DNA of 64,000 nt from Tachypleus tridentatus (GCF_004210375.1 NW_027467782.1:32477771-32541770), one strand, 5' to 3'; shown: positions 49,266 through 61,147, counted from the stretch's first letter. Numbers and translations: made by a program. Notes: generated by a model not told the origin, from the letters alone.

Positions 49266-49510
49266 ATTGGTCCAGTAATTAGGTCACTCAGTTTGCAACT
49301 GAGAGTTGAGGTGCCATTTCTCATCCTTCAACATGCTCACTCTTACAACCATGGAACATTATATGCAACACTTAATCCCACTACTCATTTGTAAACAGTA
49401 GCTAAAGAGTTGGTAGTGTCAACAAACTACATTCTCTCTAGTCTATTACTTAAAATTATGGACGATTATTACAAGTGGCCTTGTGTGGCTTTGTATGAAA
49501 TTTCAAACTA
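49266..49510 (+). repeat. Main SINE family, very old copy
   Basis: Follows the family order (anticodon-arm-like GGTCACTCAGTTTGCAACTG, CAACATGCTCACTCTTAC, CATTATAT, AAGAGTTGGTAGTG, GTGGCTTTGTATGAAATTTC) with many changes. Confidence 0.55.
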
Positions 49511-49955
49511 AACTAACTAAAAGAACACAATGTATCATCTTAAACAGAAAACATGCAGACAATAGTAATAACACAGTATGCAATATGAACCATTTAACCT
49601 TTACAGGTAGTTACATATTTCTAGAATATTTCACTACCAAAGTTAATTTCTACAGCAACAATAAATGAATAACATTAGTAATGCTATTACTAGTACAAAC
49701 AGCAGTGCTGTCAGAAGGGGTATTAAGGCCGTGTTTTCTATTTGCAGAACCATGTCGGCTGTAATGCGCTATTATAATTAAATACACCTTATAATTAGTA
49801 TGCTTGCTGCTGACACTGTCAATGACAGTTCTAATACTAAATACTAGAAATATAACCTTGGTATATTGAAAACATTACGTTAGGCTAATCGCTGTTTAAC
49901 TTGTACTTCGAGTTTAATGAACTTATTTTCTTATAGGAATTATCTTTCTCAGCTT

Positions 49956-50040
49956 TTCATGATGACGAGAAATCCACCTGAAGTGAAAATGTATTCTTAA
50001 GATGGCTGGTATGGATAGTAAAACTTTAATTAAAATACAG
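49956..50040 (+). repeat. Penelope-type terminal fragment
   Basis: TTTTCATGATGACGAGAAAT, CCACCTGAAGTGAAAATGTA, then AAGATGGCTGGTATGG: the outer flank plus one arm of the hairpin seen at 2738-2950. The second arm is absent. Confidence 0.6.
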
Positions 50041-50581
50041 TTCTGTACTTTTAAGTTTCAGCTTTTTCCTCTTACGTCTTTGAATCTATTTAATTCATCT
50101 CACATAATTAAATAATAAGATAAATAACTTTTACTTTCTTACCTTTACACAGTATCAAAATATGTGTATCCATTGTAGCATTTGTAGCTGTACAGAACGT
50201 TAGGTTTGCTTCCAGGAAATTTATATTAGATTTAATCAGTTCTGCTACGAGTAGATATATCTTAGAGCTTCATAACAAACAAGAGCAAAAGTATCGTTAT
50301 TTGCAACACAGCACACTTTTGTTTTTGAAATGTAAGTTTTTCTAAAATTTATAATAAATCAAGTCCTACTAACTCACTGCATGTATATTAACATTCTAAT
50401 ACCAACTTCTAACAGTAACACTGTAATTCGCGCCATTTGTATACTTCGCCATCTGTCCTTTAAAAACCGACACACTCGAAAAGAAAAAAAATTGACAAAA
50501 CAATGCTTCAGCTGAAACACTCGCTTGATTGTTTTGTTTGGGACTGTATTTTTGCTGACATTTTGAAGTAAAAATAACCTT

Positions 50582-50690
50582 GTTTGTTTTGTTGTTAAAT
50601 ACAAAGATACACAATGCATCATCTGCCCACCTTGGGTATCGAAACCTGATTTTTAACAGAAAAAGCACTCAGACACTCACCGCTTAGCTT
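50582..50690 (-). repeat. Third SINE type, diverged copy
   Basis: Plus-strand GTTTGTTTTGTTGTTAAATA (tail), CATCTGCCCACCTTGGGTAT, CGAAACCTGATTTTTAACAG and CCGCTTAGCTTGTGGG, the reverse of the family order. Confidence 0.6.
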
Positions 50691-51446
50691 GTGGGTGAAA
50701 ATAGCTCTCGTGTTCCTTCCATAATTCGACTTTTATTTCAGACGAATCAGCAAGAGAGCAGAGAGAGAAACAGACACGTACTTCACAACTTCGTATCTAT
50801 CTTACTCCAGTAAGTGGACCCATACTGTTTGCTTTAAGTGAAATCTGTGAGTCAGAAAATGCAACAGAGAAGTAAGTAAAGTGAAATTTTGATGCTGTTG
50901 CTAGATTATTAGCGTTTTAACATTATCAGTCATATGTCACCCATAACCCGTTGTGGGTTCTCTAATTTTATATTAACTAAGTCTTCCGCTTTTCTATAGC
51001 TTTGCAAAACTTCCGGTTTATCTGCCAATTAGAATTTCTTAAGCTTTCGCATTTACCCTTGATTTTTTATTTATGGCTAAACATGAATAGTCTATTTACG
51101 TTTTAGAAAACCTTGATTCAAAAAATCACGTTTGAGGTTAATAAATCCAGATAATGTTTCAAAAAGTTATAACGAATATAACACAGTGTAAAGGTCTTAA
51201 ATGCTCGCTGTGTAATCTCCTAATGTTGATGTTAAATTAGAATGCATTTCACTTCACATTCAAAAGACTGTTTTCATATATTAATATATCCATCATTTTA
51301 TGAAAAACAATTCTGTCAAATGGAAAATTCCTAGATTAAAAATGACTTTGGGTAAGTTTTATGTTAAAATTTCTTAATTGTAATTGATTTTCTTTACAAA
51401 ATGTTTTCCAGGTATTCTGTATAAGAAATTCTCACTTACTTACAAG
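50691..51446. other. Intergenic, possible but unsupported promoter
   Basis: No repeat recognised. An ATG at 50859 is followed 13 bases later by a strong GTAAGT donor, which could be a first coding exon of a plus-strand gene, but no homologous downstream exon was found. Confidence 0.25.
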
Positions 51447-51573
51447 CCTCCCCCCGTGGCACAGAGGCATGTCTGCGGACTTATAACGTTACAATCCGGA
51501 TTTCAATACCTGTGGTGGGTAGAGTATAAGTAGCCCGTTGTGTAGCTTTGTGTTTAATTACAATCAAACAAAA
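51447..51573 (+). repeat. Third SINE type, well preserved copy
   Basis: CCCCGTGGCACAGAGGCATG (A-box region), TCTGCGGACTTATAACGTTA, GGATTTCAATACCTGTGG (B-box region), TAGCCCGTTGTGTAGCTTTG and a TACAATCAAAC tail. Confidence 0.8.
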
Positions 51574-51924
51574 ATCACTTACACTTTATTGTTTAATATT
51601 TTTATAGGTTTGAAGTCCATATGTCCTGATGGTTTTTCAAAACAATTACACTGTGTAACATAAATTTTGTTCCTGGATAATGAGTGTTATTTTTTAATTG
51701 CTTATGTTGTAAAAGTATAGAAAATGGTCATTATTCCATTCAAACTTTGCTTTTGTGACCTGGATAATGAAATTTAGAAATTAACCTATTTCCTATGAAA
51801 AACAGGCAAATTTGCACGTGTTCATTTACACAATGCCTGAATAAAATAACATATGAATCAAGATTTCCATGTATTTATACTAAAGTTATACAAAAATGTT
51901 TAGAAGTGAGTAGTTTTTCGAGAT

Positions 51925-52800
51925 TTGCAACTGTAATGTAAATCACTTTCACGTAACAGCCTCCAAATATAGTCTTCCATCATGTTTTCGTTATACGCTT
52001 CTTAGTAGTGGCGTTCAAAGTCCAGTATATCTTGGTGGAAGCGCTCGCCTTCCTCCTCTAAGGATGCTCCCATGTTCTTCTTAAATTTATCACGGTGAGC
52101 GTTAAGGATATGGACTTTCAGGGGCATCCTGCAGCCCATTTTACCGTAGTTCTTTACCAGAGTCTCAACCAGTTCTACATGAGTTTGAACCTTGTGATTG
52201 CCCAAGAAACCTTGAATCACTGCGACAAATCTGCTCCAAGCTTTATTTTCTTCCTACTGGGCTTCTTGAGGAATTCTGCGCACTCGAGGATCTTTATTTG
52301 TGGTCCAACGAAAACACCAGCTTTGACCTTTGCCTGAAACAGCTTAGGGAAGAAGTCTCGAAGGTACTTGAAGGCTGCAGACTCCTTATCAAGAGCCATG
52401 ACAATTTGTTTCATCAGATCCAATTTTATGTGCAATGGTGGAAATTACACCTTCTGGAGGTCCACTAGTGGCTCACACTTGATATTGCACCTCCACACAG
52501 AGAATTCAGTCCGTTGTGGCCAGTGCTTCCTGTTGTGGTGTGCTGCAATGTCCTTGCTGTCCCAGAGGCAAAGGTAACAGGAATACTTGGTAAAGCCTCC
52601 TTGGAGACCAATCAGGAATGCCACCATTTTGAAGTCTCCGATAACCTCCCATCCATACTCATCATACTTCAAAGCTTCTAGCAAGGTCTTTACGCTGTTG
52701 TATTCCTCTTTGAGGTGCACCGAATAAGCCAGGGAAAGAGATCGATTATTATTCCCGTTATGGAGCAGCACAGCTTTTAGGCTTCTACAACATTCTAGAA
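51925..52800 (-). pseudogene. Broken copy of a widespread multi-copy protein family
   Basis: Minus-strand pieces in order: LLHNGNNNRSLSLAYSVHLK, DEYGWEVIGDFKMVAFLIGL, QGGFTKYSCYLCLWDSKD, HWPQRTEFSVW, EPLVDLQKV, then LHIKLDLMKQIVMALDKES, FPKLFQAKVKAGVFVGPQIK, and VELVETLVKNYGKMGCRMPL, KVHILNAHRDKF, EEEGERFHQDILDFERHY, YNENMMEDYIW. I recognise this as a protein repeated many times in arthropod assemblies, so probably carried by a mobile element, but its function is unknown to me. A handful of frame breaks or stops (near 52440, 52225 and 52000). It has a higher GC content than its surroundings, suggesting a fairly recent insertion. Confidence 0.75.
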
Positions 52801-54464
52801 AGTTCTTGAATATTCTTGTAAGTTCGTGAAAATTCTCTATCAGTTACTCAGCGCTGAATCTACCTGGAATGTTCTGGAAAATGGATAAATTGGAAAATTT
52901 CATTACCCAAGCCATAAAAACAAAGTTTGAAGAGAAAAATAGGTCTTTTTCATCTACTTTAGGCATAAGCGATTAGGAAATAACGCTTTCTTCTCAGAAA
53001 CAAGAAAAAGTAAAAGTTACAGGCAATGAGAATAATGAACAAATTTTTCTTGGTGATTTTCAATCGCAAAGAATTCGTCCAACCACATTTCAGTTTAAAT
53101 GTTATATTAAATTAGATGAGGCTGTGTGTTTTCTCGCAGCTAATTTTTTACGTAACTGGACGCAGATTGTGAGCAATACATGAAAAGTGTAGCTTGCTTG
53201 CGCACAGAATGAACAATGAGCCTTGGTTATATGTTAAACTCACGCATAAAGAAATAAGAATAATGAAGAAAAATCGAGAAAAAAAATTCTTGTAATTCTA
53301 AAATAGAGATCCATTACGAGCAAGTATTTTTATTTTTATATTCGTCCCGGCGGCAGTTTCTGTGCAGTACAGAAAATTGATATACTTATACAAAATCGTC
53401 TGGTATTTGTAACCAATTTCTGTGGTAAGTTCCACTTTATCACTGCTTTACACACGTTTTGACAGAGAAAGTGTCCATCATGATAATATTAATTGTTTCT
53501 TCTTGAGTGTGAAAATCAAAATACAAAAACTCAAATACATTACCAATTGCACGATATTAGGAAAACAAAAACGTGCTGAAGTACATTCAGTGGTCTAGTG
53601 TATTTTTACAGAAAACATTATTGCAATAAATATGTTCTTCTACTTTTTTACGTTGGGAAGAATACTTCAGAAGAAGGGAATGCGCTTACAAACACTTTCA
53701 GGAGGTCAGTGAAATCTCTAAAGGAAAACATTTCAGAAACATGATGAGCTGTTATTTTTATTACCACACGAAAGTAGGCGCTATTTGAATATTTATAATG
53801 TTTCTGTCAAACAAGCAACAACAACAAAAGAATCGTTGATTATCTTCAAAGTTCTCTTCTCTCTTCAAAACATAACACAATAGTTACACTGTCACAATCA
53901 ATGATTTACCCTATTCTGGGATATCGAGTTACGTGGCAGTTGTGGGTTATGACAAAGCAAACAACCCGGACACTGGTGAAACACGTTTGTGAGGAAAGTC
54001 TTAGCGGCAAGCAACTTTAAAAGAAAAAGAAACTGAGAAGGACACATCAAATTTCTTTCTGTACAAATCTGAGAAACAGGTGCTGGGTATTTTCGTAAAA
54101 TAAAAAAAATATACATCTGACAATGATAGAGTTGAGGATATTCTGCTCCATCCATTCACAAACCTTTCAGAAGAATGTAAGTTTGCAGTCAGAACCGAAA
54201 CGATACAAGTAATAGAGGAAGTTGTTAAGCAAAGCGAAAACAACCACACACACATACACACAAAATAGATTCCATTCTACATGACACAGTCACTTCCACA
54301 ACAGAAACACTGCTTCATTCATGCAGGTAGAATACTACGACTATTTATCACAATAATTTATATAAACTTCATCTCTTCATTCTCCTGTTTCTGGACCTGC
54401 AACACTACTCATTCCAGTATTGGGTTTATATTAGATGTGGAATAGAACTTTTGAAAGTTAAGCC
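52801..54464. other. Intergenic, nothing recognised
   Basis: The first 70 bases may still belong to the repeated protein family. The rest shows no gene or repeat; overlapping minus-strand ORFs at 53898-54261 look random. Confidence 0.45.
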
Positions 54465-54564
54465 CTTCCTGGAGGCTCAGCAGTAAGTCTGAGCGTTTAT
54501 AACACTAAAAATTGTGTTTTTGAAACAGTTCATTATGTAATTATCTGCATAATAGCAAACAAAA
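54465..54564 (+). repeat. Third SINE type, diverged copy
   Basis: CTTCCTGGAGGCTCAGCAGT, TAAGTCTGAGCGTTTATAAC and a terminal AATAGCAAACAAA follow the family order; the middle is eroded. Confidence 0.55.
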
Positions 54565-54734
54565 CTGCGATAAAGAAAGAGAAGTTATTAAATTAATCTA
54601 AAAACAATAAAGTAAACTCGACAGTATCTGAGTAACACAAATATTTCATAAAAATGTAATTCCAGTAATAATTATTATTCAGCCTCCAGTACTTTCGATA
54701 TAGTAAATTCTGCACTACAGCATTTAATATTACG

Positions 54735-54979
54735 GCGCCCGGCCTGGCCAAGCGTGTTAAGGCGTGCGACTCGTAATCTGAGGGTCGCGTGTTCGTATCC
54801 CCGTCGTGAAAAACAACGGCCCTTTCGGCCGTGGGGGCTATTCGTTGGTAAAAGAGTAGCCCAAGAGTTGGCGGTGGGTGGTGATGACTAGCTGCCTTCC
54901 CTGTAGTCTTACACTGCTAAAGTGGGGACGGCTAGCGCAGATAGCCCTCGAGTAGCTTTGTGCGAAATTCAAAACAAAC
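54735..54979 (+). repeat. Main SINE family, full head with 11-bp target duplication
   Basis: GCGCCCGGCCTGGCCAAGCG head, GACTCGTAATC arm, B box GTGTTCGTATCC, body and CAAAAC tail. A deletion of about 25 bases removes GTTATAATGTGACGGTCAAT from the body. Flanked by TTAATATTACG at 54724-54734 and 54980-54990, a target-site duplication made by LINE-driven insertion. Confidence 0.95.
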
Positions 54980-55583
54980 TTAATATTACGAGAAATTTTT
55001 TAAATTATATTAATTTGGGAAACAATTAGTTTACTCATTTATTTAATTAGTTTTTAGGAAAAGTTTGCTTCCTTATTATAAGATGTTTAATTTTTCTTTT
55101 AGAAAATTTGATAAAATATAAATTATCTTGCTTTCGAAAGTTATAATGAAATATGTAATTATATTTCGAAATAACTGTTCGTATAGTAATAATATTTTCT
55201 AATTGTATCCATAGAGAAAACTTACTTCAGAAGTTTATTTATTCAAAATGACTTATCTTAACGTCAAGACCAATCGTTTTTCTGCCCAACTTGAACAGCA
55301 CAAGTTTATGTTCCAAACAGTTAACCTTCCTTAAGAAAAATGGTGTATCCCTTCGAAGCTGAGTGATGTCATTCGTAAGTAACCGTACAATGAAGTTTTC
55401 CTTCATTTTGTCGAATACTATTGTGTAACATATTATAATAACCTATATTTTTAATGATGTAATATTTTGTTAGCTGAAGGGCAAATTTAATTCGAATTTG
55501 ATATCAAATTTATGTTCTAGCATATTAAAAAGGTAATTATAAATATGAGGTAATGTTGAAGAGTTGAGAAAGTTAAAAGATAG

Positions 55584-55852
55584 TGTTTGTTTGTTTTTGA
55601 AGTTCGCGCAAAGCTACACGAGGACTATCTGCGATTGCCGTCCCTAATTTAGCAGTATAAGATTAGAGGAAAGGCAGCTAGTTGTCATCACTACCAACCG
55701 TCAACTCTTGTTTTACTCTTACCAACGAATAGTGGAATTGACTGTTAAATTATAACGCCCCCAGGGCTGAAAGGACGAGCATGTTTGGTATGACGGGGAT
55801 TCGAACCCGCGACCTTCAGACTACTAGTCAAGTACCTTAACCGCCGGGCATG
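55584..55852 (-). repeat. Main SINE family, full-length with 9-bp target duplication
   Basis: Complete from the TTTGTTTG tail to CCGCCGGGCATG (head). B box visible as inverse of GGGGATTCGAACCC. Flanked by AAAAGATAG at 55575-55583 and 55853-55861. Confidence 0.95.
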
Positions 55853-56068
55853 AAAAGATAGATATGATGATAGAAGTTTATTTCTAGTTAGAAAGTGAAT
55901 GAATGGGTTAACTATTACAAGTATATTGATTTAATTTTACATAATTTTTAGAAATATTAATTGCTGGAAGATGAACGTAGGTCTACCACACTTTGTTATA
56001 GTAATAGTATATAGTCTAACTTAGAAGTATTTCAAAATTAGAGTTGAAAGGTATGACTTCTTGTGAAG

Positions 56069-56180
56069 CCCAAGAGTTGGCAGCGGGTGGTGATGACTAG
56101 CTGCCTTCCCTCTAGTCTTACTCTGCTAAGTTAAGGACGGCTAACGCAGATATCCCTCGTGAAATTCAAAACAAATAATG
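56069..56180 (+). repeat. Main SINE family, 5'-truncated with target duplication
   Basis: Only the 3' body from CCCAAGAGTTGGCAGCGGG to the AAACAAAT tail, yet flanked by CTTGTGAAG at 56060-56068 and 56181-56189, showing that truncation happened during insertion, not later. Confidence 0.93.
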
Positions 56181-56510
56181 CTTGTGAAGTATAATGAAAA
56201 TAAAACTTATAATTTCTATATTTAACACGTTTTATAGTTTAGTAACAATTATTTACAAACGTTGACGTCTTGCTGAGCTGGCTTTGTTTAATCATGTTGA
56301 TAAAGTGTACATAGCAGATAACACTAAGTATAGGAAATATACAAAAAGCACAAGTAATCGTTCAAGAATATCAAACTTCGTAGATGATGAGAATTTCGTA
56401 ACATGTCAGAAATTCGAGGGGGCGTTAGGATTATTTTAAATCGTTTGCTCGATAAAACTGTACCCAGTTTAAAATCGTTATCTAGGTTTGGAGAAATTGT
56501 TTAATATAAT

Positions 56511-56618
56511 CGCTCTTCTGGTCTTTGGGCCTGAAATGTGAATAATCGGGTTTCGATACCCTTGGCTAACAAATAACCTACTGTGCAGTTTTGTGTTTAA
56601 AAATAAGAAGGAAACAAA
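56511..56618 (+). repeat. Third SINE type, diverged copy
   Basis: GCTCTTCTGGTCTTTGGGCC, ATCGGGTTTCGATACCCTTG (B-box region), ACCTACTGTGCAGTTTTGTG, then an AAATAAGAAGGAAACAAA tail. Confidence 0.65.
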
Positions 56619-57479
56619 TTAAGATAATCTGAAATTAACTGTCAACTTAGTCTTCAAAATCTGCACTAAATTGTTGTTGTATAAGTTGCCAACATAATTA
56701 CGAATATTTAGAATTACTATTGTATTACGTTGTTTTCATTTAGCATAAATCATAATTTTAACCAGGAGCCTTTGTAATCATATTTTTAGGAAATAAATTT
56801 TCAGTTCCTTCTAAAATTGCATTAAACAAATAACAACAACCAGTGTAAATAAACAAATAATAATGAGTTGTAATCAACATATGACACAAGAAGTTCATTT
56901 GACTGTTTTGAGAAAAAAATCAAAGAGAAAAACAACATTGTGTGGCAGCTCGCTTTTTGTAAGAAAATTTAAATAAAGATTATGCTGTTGCTGGAACATT
57001 GTGAAGGTAACAGGAAGAAACACTGCTTTTTAAGATTATATTTCCAGAAGTTTGTCTGTCTAGAGAACAGTTAAAGCTGTTTTTTCTTTGATTGTAACTT
57101 TTATTTTTATACAGCTGTTATCAGTGCAGGAAATCCATATTTTTCAATATGTTCCATTTAAAGGGCACAAAAATTCAGAAAACTGTCAGGAAAAGTGGGA
57201 GAATGAATAAAGAGCTTCTTGGGCTCTTAAGCGTGCCCTAAACTCTGGCCTCAGTATGCACGACTTTGATGTGTATTCCCTCACTTTACTTGGTCAAATG
57301 AACCTTGCCCCCACTTTTAATTTGCCTTTACTCCTCTGAGAATGTTATTTATCAAAACCTATCAGCGTAGAAATAAAAATTTTAAACATTTAACAAATCC
57401 CTCACTTAAAATTCGGCCAATTTATAAAATGAAGTTTACATTGACAAATTATTTACGAAAGAGCTGTAAAATTATATTT

Positions 57480-57620
57480 CATGACGGGTATTAGTTTGAA
57501 GATGGCCTGGGAAAGTCGAAACGTTGTTCTCTGCTTTACTTGTGTTAATACTCATACCAGCCATCCTGACATATATTTTTTACTTCAAGTGGGTTTGTCG
57601 TCATCACGAAAAGGTGTAAA
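57480..57620 (+). repeat. Penelope-type terminal fragment with hammerhead-like core
   Basis: GGGTATTAGTTTGAAGATGG, CCTGGGAAAGTCGAAACGTT, then GTTAATACTCATACCAGCC and the outer flank TTACTTCAAGTGGGTTTGTC. TTGAAGA and GAAAC match the two hammerhead core boxes; GTATTA and TAATAC can pair as helix I. The best preserved second core box in the window. Confidence 0.65.
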
Positions 57621-57689
57621 TATTTTACATTGTGTAAAATTCCAAAATGAAAAAAATGTATTTAAATATGTATTTAATATGTTTTTAAC

Positions 57690-58103
57690 GTGTATATAAA
57701 AGTTCATCTCTTATGTTTATCGGTTTTAAGTGCTATCATATTCCTTAAAACATTCAACAAGATGAATAAACCTCTTAGGATAGCGTTTTCCAGACAGTGG
57801 CGAGGGCGGGTCGGCCTTTTGGCGGAAAATAAAAAAATAACGGAGGAAGAAAAATACTTCATTACAGAATATTTAAAATCAAGAAATACCAAAGACTGTA
57901 TGGAATTGATGGTAAACAATTATAAAAAACACAGCACACTATACTTATCACAGTTTATTAACTGTACAATTGATCAATGGATGTATAATGTCTTAAATTC
58001 ACAGTCTTATATATCAATATCAAAGGTGCACTTGCTTCCAAGAAACATGAAATTGAAGAAATTAGTCATAGTCAAACCAATTACATATGTCATGTTGACC
58101 TGA
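57690..58103 (+). CDS. Orphan 137-codon open reading frame
   Basis: Longest uninterrupted frame outside the anoctamin. From an internal Met it reads MNKPLRIAFSRQWRGRVGLL, then AENKKITEEEKYFITEYLKS, ending in a Lys/Val-rich tail. It is hydrophilic and lysine-rich after a hydrophobic start, with no recognised domain. In DNA this AT-rich an open frame of this length is unusual but possible. It lies between a Penelope end and a tandem repeat into which its stop codon falls, so it may belong to a mobile element. No splice or promoter support. Confidence 0.3.
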   Translation: MYIKVHLLCLSVLSAIIFLKTFNKMNKPLRIAFSRQWRGRVGLLAENKKITEEEKYFITEYLKSRNTKDCMELMVNNYKKHSTLYLSQFINCTIDQWMYNVLNSQSYISISKVHLLPRNMKLKKLVIVKPITYVMLT

Positions 58104-58331
58104 AATAGTTTTATCTTTGACCCAATCTCTAATAAAAAATATTTATTGCGGCGCCACCTTCCTCGAATGTAGTGTTGACCCGAAATATTTTATCTTTGAC
58201 CCAATCTCTAATAGGTAATCTGTATTACCGCACCACCTTTTTGGAATGTAGTGTTGACCTGAGACAGTTTCATCTTTGACCCAATTTCTGATAGAAAATC
58301 TTTATTGTGGCGCCACTTTCTTGAATGTAAT
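58094..58331. repeat. 79-80 bp tandem repeat, three units
   Basis: GTTGACC starts at 58094, 58174 and 58253, with a degenerate fourth start at 58332. Each unit has ATCTTTGACCCAATCTCTAA and a GC-rich GGCGCCACCTT segment. Units have diverged more than those at 47261. Confidence 0.9.
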
Positions 58332-58812
58332 GTTGTCCACATTAACTCCCTCATAAAGTACTCTGATTCTTACATTAGATTTCGCGATCGTGCCAAATGG
58401 TCAAGATGCGGTTAGATTTTTGAGATAGAAATGTTTCTAAAGTTCGTCAAAAAAACAACAAACAAAAAACAAACAAACCTTGCCTGCTGTGAGCTTGGAA
58501 ATACAAATGTCAGCTTTAAAAATAATTGGCACATATACAAATATTAAATGTTGATATACAAGAAATTGCTGTTCAATTTTACATTTTAAAAGGGTTTGTA
58601 AGACTGATTGAAGAGAATGAGAGATTTACATCGATCAACCCCTATGTAGCAGAGGAAACCCACAGCCTTCTGTGACCCCCGTTTTGTTGATGGTTCCCTG
58701 CCTTTATAATGTTACTGTAGGAGCTACACTATATATGTTTAGCTCACTTCAAGAAATTTAATGTTTAATAATATTTTTTAAACCTCAACAAAACTAAAAT
58801 TAACATAGCAAC

Positions 58813-59015
58813 ATACCTAAAAAAAAATGAAATGGACAAGCGTGTGCGTGCTGTGGAGTGACTGTAACCTCTACTCCCATAGTTTCACCTCCACTGTTTA
58901 TTGGTACCTTTCCTTCTGATGGACAGATTCTTCCTTCACAGGTTTCTTCACAGTTATCTTGTTCAGCATCACTGACGTGACTACTAGGAGCTGGAAAGTT
59001 GAACTTGAAGGCCAT
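58813..59015 (-). CDS. Candidate first exon, METTL18-like methyltransferase
   Basis: ATG at 59015 opens MAFKFNFPAPSSHVSDAEQD, then NCEETCEGRICPSEGKVP. Protein-histidine methyltransferases of the METTL18/Hpm1 family begin with an M.F.F.F motif followed by an acidic, poorly conserved leader, which fits. The frame stays open to a TTTTTAG|GTATGT donor at about 58813, though the real donor could be earlier, since the last codons look non-protein-like. No methyltransferase domain exon was found to the left, so long introns or a wrong call are both possible. Confidence 0.35.
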
Positions 59016-61084
59016 TCACACAGTGAAAAAGGCTTAAAATCTTATAGTTCTGTAGAGAAGAAAAATGCACTTTCATTCACACTAAATCTTGTTCCGAACA
59101 CAAAATCTCAATTTAGTCCCAATTTATTTTTAACATTTTACTAATTCCTGGACAATTAAGATTCAAGTCACCTAAAGTTTGCAAAGTTTTTTCTTTTCCA
59201 GTTAAATATAGAATTATAAAAATGTTAACTGTTTGACAAGTTATACTGCTATTCATTTAATGTTACAATAAAAACTTTGAGAAAAAACAGAATAGTATTC
59301 AATATAAATCTTTAAAGTTCTTAAGTGGAAAAACTTGAAGTAGGCACTTCCTCACGTACAGCAAACAATATGCAGACTAAATTACTAACTACAATACCCA
59401 TACAGTAAGACAGTACAAACAATTCATGAGGTAAAAAAAACAGCAAAAAGCAAAATACAAAATTATTAAAACAATATAAAAGTGAAATAAAGAATGGCAA
59501 ACAAAAACTTAATCAAAGCCAATATTTAAAGAAAGTGAGAGATACCAGTACAGTATTATAAGCAAAAGACCCTGGAAACATTTCAAACAAAAATACAGTA
59601 GTATTCTTACTGTTTTGTTAGAAAATATTAAAACTCCCACAATCTTAGTAAACAGTATTATTTTGTAGAGTTCCTTATAACACACTATTTCTTACATCTA
59701 GAATATTGCAATAACCTGTTTTGTTTTTCGTACTCAAGTTCAAATTCAGTCCTCCACAATAACCAACAGTTAAACACACTCACAAGAGACAACAGAGTTC
59801 TAAATATTAATATGGATAATACCCCATACCATTTTTAACAAATGACTTGAAGGTCACAATTTATCAAGCCTGCCCATTCAACATAAAAATATGTGGCAAA
59901 CCTATTTAGTAGAAATATACAATTCTGGTCAAAACACTGCTAAACAGAAATAAAACTAACTTAAGCCTAAAGTTAAGAGCTTATGCACGTGCTAAAATTT
60001 TATTGTTCATTATGCCTTAAATAAGATGATTTGTTTAGGTCACTTCAAGTTTAAAATATGCCATGTAAGACAATATTACTATGACTATACATTTATGTGT
60101 GTCAAGTTATTGTTATAACATTGTTGTAAATATCTGCTAAGGTTTTACACACAATTTGTTTGTGCAGAGGTAAATGAAAATAAATAGATAACTATAATAC
60201 AGTTGGTTTTAAACTTTGACTACATACATGTCTGTCTTGGAATCTTAAAGTTATGTAGTCTGAGCTACGTAATCACGTGCAAAATACTGTATACAGTAGC
60301 GTACGTAGTCATTACAAGTTACGAAAAGGTACATACATGGTTGTCATGTATATAGTAAACTTAGAATAACTACACATTGTGTATACAGTCAAATTAAAAC
60401 AATTCACTTTGCACTCATCCATATATATTTTAACTGGGGAATATTACATACTGTTGGCTGCAACTAGGTAAGCTACATACTAATCAAATCTAACCGAATG
60501 TACACTATAAACTGTGCATATCATAAAAATGATAACATCTGAGCTAACTCAGTTATCAAATTTAATTTTCTTCACGACAAGGAAAATGGATAGAAAATAT
60601 TGTACAACTATCTTGCTGTTACTGATTCAAATTTTAAAAAATGTAAATAACTCATACACGACCTTTAATACTAGTACCACATTACTTAAGACAGATGTGC
60701 CGGTACAAATTTATAACGATTCTTGAATGTTTTCCATTGTTCTTTGAATCTGAGATTATTTCTCTTAGACACAAATTTATTCTAGCTCAACGTTGGCAAC
60801 ACAGCTTAACTTTCATCAAAAGTTAATTTATAAAAATACAACCAAACCGTACTCCAAGCGTGTACACGTTACACATGCACTGCTGCTAGCTCTACCTAGC
60901 GGTCATTACAAACAGATCTTTTACCCCAAACAACATTTGCACTTCAAAATATTAATACTATTTGACTTTTCTTATTTTTAAACTTAATACTGATTCACAG
61001 AAGTTTTGATAAGTTTAAATTAAAATCGGTTATTTTATAAAATGAATATTCAAATTTAGCATTATAAATTACAACTACACTTTT
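59016..61084. other. Intergenic, nothing recognised
   Basis: AT-rich DNA upstream of the candidate exon at 58813; would include its promoter if that call is right. No repeats recognised. Confidence 0.45.
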
Positions 61085-61147
61085 GATATCCACACTAGCC
61101 TATTGAAATACATTGTTACTTCAAGTAGGTTTCTCGTGATCACAAAG
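61085..61147 (+). repeat. Penelope-type terminal fragment
   Basis: GATATCCACACTAGCCTATT, then ATACATTGTTACTTCAAGTA and GGTTTCTCGTGATCAC, equal to the outer flank of the elements at 57480 and (inverted) 2738. Confidence 0.5.

Noticed and set aside
50859-50877. ATG followed by a strong GTAAGT donor, as a first exon of a plus-strand gene
   Set aside because: Only four codons and no homologous downstream exon found; such motifs occur by chance.
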